Of a stretch of 64,000 bases of DNA, positions 60,385 to 64,000 are shown piece after piece. Each line of letters starts with the position of its first letter. Positions within the stretch are counted from its first letter, which is position 1. Position numbers and translations under genes: made by a program. The stretch comes from Spinacia oleracea (taxonomy: Eukaryota; Streptophyta; Magnoliopsida; Caryophyllales; Amaranthaceae), in the NCBI RefSeq assembly GCF_020520425.1, contig NC_079488.1, forward strand, positions 89,137,285-89,201,284, written 5' to 3'. The notes under the pieces were generated by a model. That model did no database searches, was not told the DNA's origin, and worked only from the letters and a program-made list of their open reading frames with translations.

Positions 60385-61763
60385 TGTTAGGTTATGATAC
60401 ATATGACAATTCATAAATCATGCGGAAACAACCATTAAGCCAGGAATACATATTATTTACACATAATCATATAGCATAGTTTAGAAGCATACTCTTTGTT
60501 GCGTGCCTTCCCTAGCTGCGCCCGAACCGAACAAGAACAAGTCTTTAGGACTCCAAGTGTCGTCCCTCCGTAGATAGTCCACAACACGTCCGGATCCGCC
60601 TTAAGATTGACCAACTAGAATCGCCCTTAAGGTACTAATAATTTCGGCACTTTTAGGCAAGGTATGTGACTGAATTTTTCTCTCAAAAACTCACTTTGAA
60701 TACTTGAAAACTCGTTATGAATTGTGAACCCAGGCCACATATTTATAGGGGTATGGAAAGAGAATTGGAATCCTACTAGGATACGAATTAATTAAATTAG
60801 AATCCTAGTGGAACTCTTATTTAATTAATTTATCTTTTAGGATTAGGAATTTAATCATTAAACGAATTCTATACGCTTTAGGATTCGAGTAACACACTTC
60901 GAGTAATACGCTAGCACCGCACGCATGCCTTGCGGCCCACGCACAGCGCCAGCCCACTCGTCGCAGCCCCGCGCGCGCGCCCAAGCTTCGGCTGGGCCTG
61001 GCTTTTGCGCTGGGCCTGGTCGTATGCTTGGCGTGTGGTTGTTGCGCTTGGCTTGCTGGGCGATGGCCCGGCTTCGTGTTGGGCCTTCGTCTGGCAGGCC
61101 TCGTCAGATGCTAATTCGTACGATGCGCTTCCGATTAAATTCTCGATTCCGGAATTCATTTCCGATACGAACAATATTTAATATTTCCGATTCCGGAATT
61201 AATTTCCGTTTCGAACAAATATTTAATATTTCCGTTTCCGGAATTATTTTCCGATTCCGATAATATTTCCGATTCAGACAATATTTCCGTTTCCGGCAAT
61301 ATTTCCGATTCCGGCAATATTTCTATTTCCGATAATATTTTCCGATACGTACCATGTTTCCGTTTCCGGCAACATCTACGACTTGGATAATATTTATATT
61401 TCCGATACGATCCATATTTCCGTTTCCGGCAATATCATCGTTTCCGGAGTATTCATTTGCTTGCCTTTGACGATCTCAGCTCCCACTGGAACCAAGATCC
61501 GTTGATTTCGAATATCCATAGATGGAGTATTTAATGCCATTAAATACTTGATCCGTTTACGTACTATTTGTGTGACCCTACGGGTTCAGTCAAGAGTAAG
61601 CTGTGGATTAATATCATTAATTCCACTTGAACTGAAGCGGCCTCTAGCCAGGCATTCAGCTCACTTGATCTCACTGAATTATTAACTTGTTAATTAATAC
61701 TGAACCGCATTTATTAGACTTAACATTGAATGCATACTTGGACCAAGGGCATTATTTCCTTCA
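60385..61763 (-). mobile_element. 3' LTR of a Copia-like retrotransposon, 1379 bp
   Basis: On the minus strand it starts TGAAGGAAATAATGCCCTTG (61763) and ends CATAACCTAACA (60385), TG...CA. Just before it on that strand is a purine tract (AAGTGGGAGAC), the expected polypurine tract, so this is the 3' LTR and the body lies to the right. The start resembles a common plant Copia LTR. The middle (61130-61450) is a degenerate array of TTTCCGATTCCGG-type units. Inserted into the second LINE. Age and completeness cannot be judged because the other LTR is outside the window. Confidence 0.8.
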
Positions 61764-64000
61764 GTCTCCCACTTGTCCTTAGGGACAAGTGTGCATTTCC
61801 TAATTCCTTTGTCGCTCGATGCTTTCTCTTGAACATAAGGTAAGAGTTGTCATCCTATTATGTCCAGAGGTGTTTCTCGGTTTCAGAGTTCAACTGATCA
61901 AATAAACAGATAATCATAGCCTATGATTCATCCGAGCACGGCCATGCATTTCACAGTTTCTAGCTCTCCGAGTGGCCTTGTACAACTTTTAAGCATCTCA
62001 TCCCGATTTATGGGAGGACAATCCCAATCTTGCGATCTTGAGATTAGACTTCGTTTGATAGGTGATTACCTGAGCGTTGCCTTTATAGCCTCCTTTTACG
62101 GTGCGACGGTTGGTCAACGTCAAAGCAACCAGTTCTCAAACAAGTAATCTCAAATCACTCAGGTATTGAGGATTTAGTGTCTAATAATTTTAATGAAATT
62201 TTTTTATGACAGATTTTCATCTCTTACAGTAAAGTTTCATAGGTCTTGTCCGATAGTAGTCTTCCCAAAGTAAGTATCTATGCAAATGATTATGACATTG
62301 CCATGTCCACATAGTTCAAGAAACAGAACTACTAGTCATCTTGCATTCTAGTCGTCTAACGTTTTCTATTCGTCCAATTTTATAGAAAACTCCGACTAGG
62401 GACCATTTTCAACCTTTGACATTCAAGTTCACTTGATAGACATTTCTTAGTCACAGGACTGGTCCTGACAGTCTATCTTGAATATTTCGTCAAATTTGAA
62501 GGGACTCATCATTTAATACTAAACCAAGATTAAATGGAATATGAAAATACATTTCATATATGATAAATGTTCAACCCCAATGTTTTACAACCATGGGCCT
62601 CTAACCCATCTTTAAAACATTTCATGGAATTCAAAGCTATGCTTGATTTCCAGTGCTACAACGTGAGTGTTGCTTCTCACTTGTTGCATAGGTTTAGTTA
62701 TCATGCTTTGCCAATCTTAACATCCTTTTCATCGAATGTTCTTTGAGATATGATGATAAGATCTTTTCGAGTTTGTTTATTATGTGATCTAGTCTTTCTT
62801 ACTTCGATGGTGGTTTTACTCATTTTGCAATGAAGAACCATCAAGTTAGCAGACGTTTTTCTTGCTTCAAGAGTGGTTCTACGCATTTTTCAATGAAGAA
62901 CAATCAAGCCAGCAGATAGGTGATCTACCCAAGTTCAGTGAAGAACTTTAAACAACCCTGTTTTATTGCTTCTTAGGCAATAATTACTTTTACTTCAACT
63001 GTATAGGTTGCTAGTGATGCTTTGTTTGGATTTACCTATCCAAGAAGTTCATAGATATGTGGAAGACTCTCCAACTATATCTTAGAACATAGAAATTATT
63101 ATTTTAATTTCCCACGCAACAACTCATGGTCTCCAACCCATGTTGCCATTTTCAAAACACGATGCTCTATAGCTCGTCCTTATCAATGGTTAACTCCAAA
63201 GGGTCTTGCTTGATCCTTTGCCAGTGTTTATGCGTGTAGCATCAATATTTAGCATATCTTTATTTCCTTGAATCAAGAACTATTCCTATGTACCTTTTCA
63301 AGTACCATAAGTATTCTTGATCTCAATCTAGTTGATCTTTACTTAGATCAATAGAGATTGGTATATGTTCGTCATGGCTAAAGTCATACGATACGTTTTT
63401 GGCGATCCTCATATTATATCATACATGATAAATTCTTTTGCAGAATAATTCCCAATTGAATTCTATTCATGTAACTTTAGCTTATCTAGTTTCAGTAGAT
63501 ACTAAATTCAGCTAAATTCTTTGACATATAATATAGGTTAAGAATCTTATTTAGATCCTTTGATGTTTAACTTAGTAAATGCTTATACATAGTTCAAACA
63601 TCCTTTACTTAGATTTATTCACATGGGTCGAATATCTCCAATGGAGACTTTCGTGTTTGATTTAGTAAATGCCATTACTTAATCCAAAACAATATCATAA
63701 GATCTTTGTAAATAGATCTTAATACCCAGTATGTACTAAGTTTCGCCATGGTCCATCATTGATGAATAATTTCAAATCTAAGTCATTAGCATTTGAATGT
63801 TATTTCACAATAGAGAGATATATGTGTAATACACATAGGACCAATTAAGTTTTAAGTACTCCCACTAAACTTCTTATATATCTATAAGAATCATGTATAT
63901 TTTATGAAACTAAAATGCTTATTAGCTTCACTTAAAATACAGTTCCAATTCCCAATTGCTTGCTTAAATCTGTACTTAGATTTTATAAGCTAGCTTTCCT
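61764..64000 (-). mobile_element. Internal region of the Copia-like element (runs off window)
   Basis: Follows the polypurine tract inward. No coding domain is visible in this 2.2 kb, so it is either the non-coding stretch between pol and the 3' LTR or a decayed or non-autonomous body. The family assignment rests on the LTR. Nothing else is recognised to the window end. Confidence 0.5.

Noticed and set aside
60911-61263. Overlapping GC-rich ORFs on both strands
   Set aside because: All inside the Copia-like LTR, in a GC-rich patch; not genes.

Overview
The window is nuclear DNA from a flowering plant (eudicot). Genes are split by introns with GT/AG borders, the non-coding DNA is AT-rich, and it is packed with Stowaway, hAT, Mutator and Helitron elements plus LINE and LTR retrotransposons. 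The style of the repeats (Stowaway ends reading CTCCCTCCGT, frequent ACGGAGTA motifs, a Copia LTR rich in TTCCGATTCCGG) suggests Caryophyllales, perhaps the spinach/beet/quinoa family. That assignment is inference.

The main structure is a recent tandem duplication. Copy A runs from about 8.75 kb to 30.30 kb and copy B from about 30.31 kb to 59.52 kb, in the same orientation. Each copy holds two minus-strand genes. The first is an uncharacterised, probably plastid-targeted multi-span membrane protein (A 11906-19259, B 34805-44092), with two exons and one very large intron. The second is an LPR1/LPR2-type multicopper oxidase (A 22227-29726, B 51059-58934), with five exons. Exons differ by about 0.1-2% between copies. 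The membrane protein looks intact in both copies. LPR-A is intact with all copper-ligand motifs. LPR-B has an in-frame stop in exon 2 and a changed HLHGG motif, so it is a young pseudogene or truncated allele.

Because the copies are so similar, each acts as the empty-site control for the other. Copy A alone carries a gag-only LTR element, two Helitrons and a Stowaway MITE. Copy B alone carries a 3.36 kb Helitron with captured exons of an SPPA-like protease and a TPR protein, a 1.66 kb Mutator-like element, a different Stowaway MITE, and several expanded (TA)n tracts. Copy A seems to have lost two blocks that copy B keeps (about 1.4 kb and 4.5 kb), with short templated filler at both junctions. 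Older insertions shared by both copies include a three-level nest (Helitron, then Stowaway, then Mutator-type MITE) in LPR intron 3, and a degenerate LINE downstream of the membrane-protein gene.

Left flank (1-8.7 kb): decayed repeats, degenerate minisatellites, a hAT MITE with a perfect 8 bp target duplication, a Stowaway element, and no gene I can support. Right flank (59.5-64 kb): a second LINE with an RNase H domain, split by a minus-oriented Copia-like LTR retrotransposon whose 3' LTR is complete and whose body runs off the window. The A/B duplication junction lies in this second LINE.
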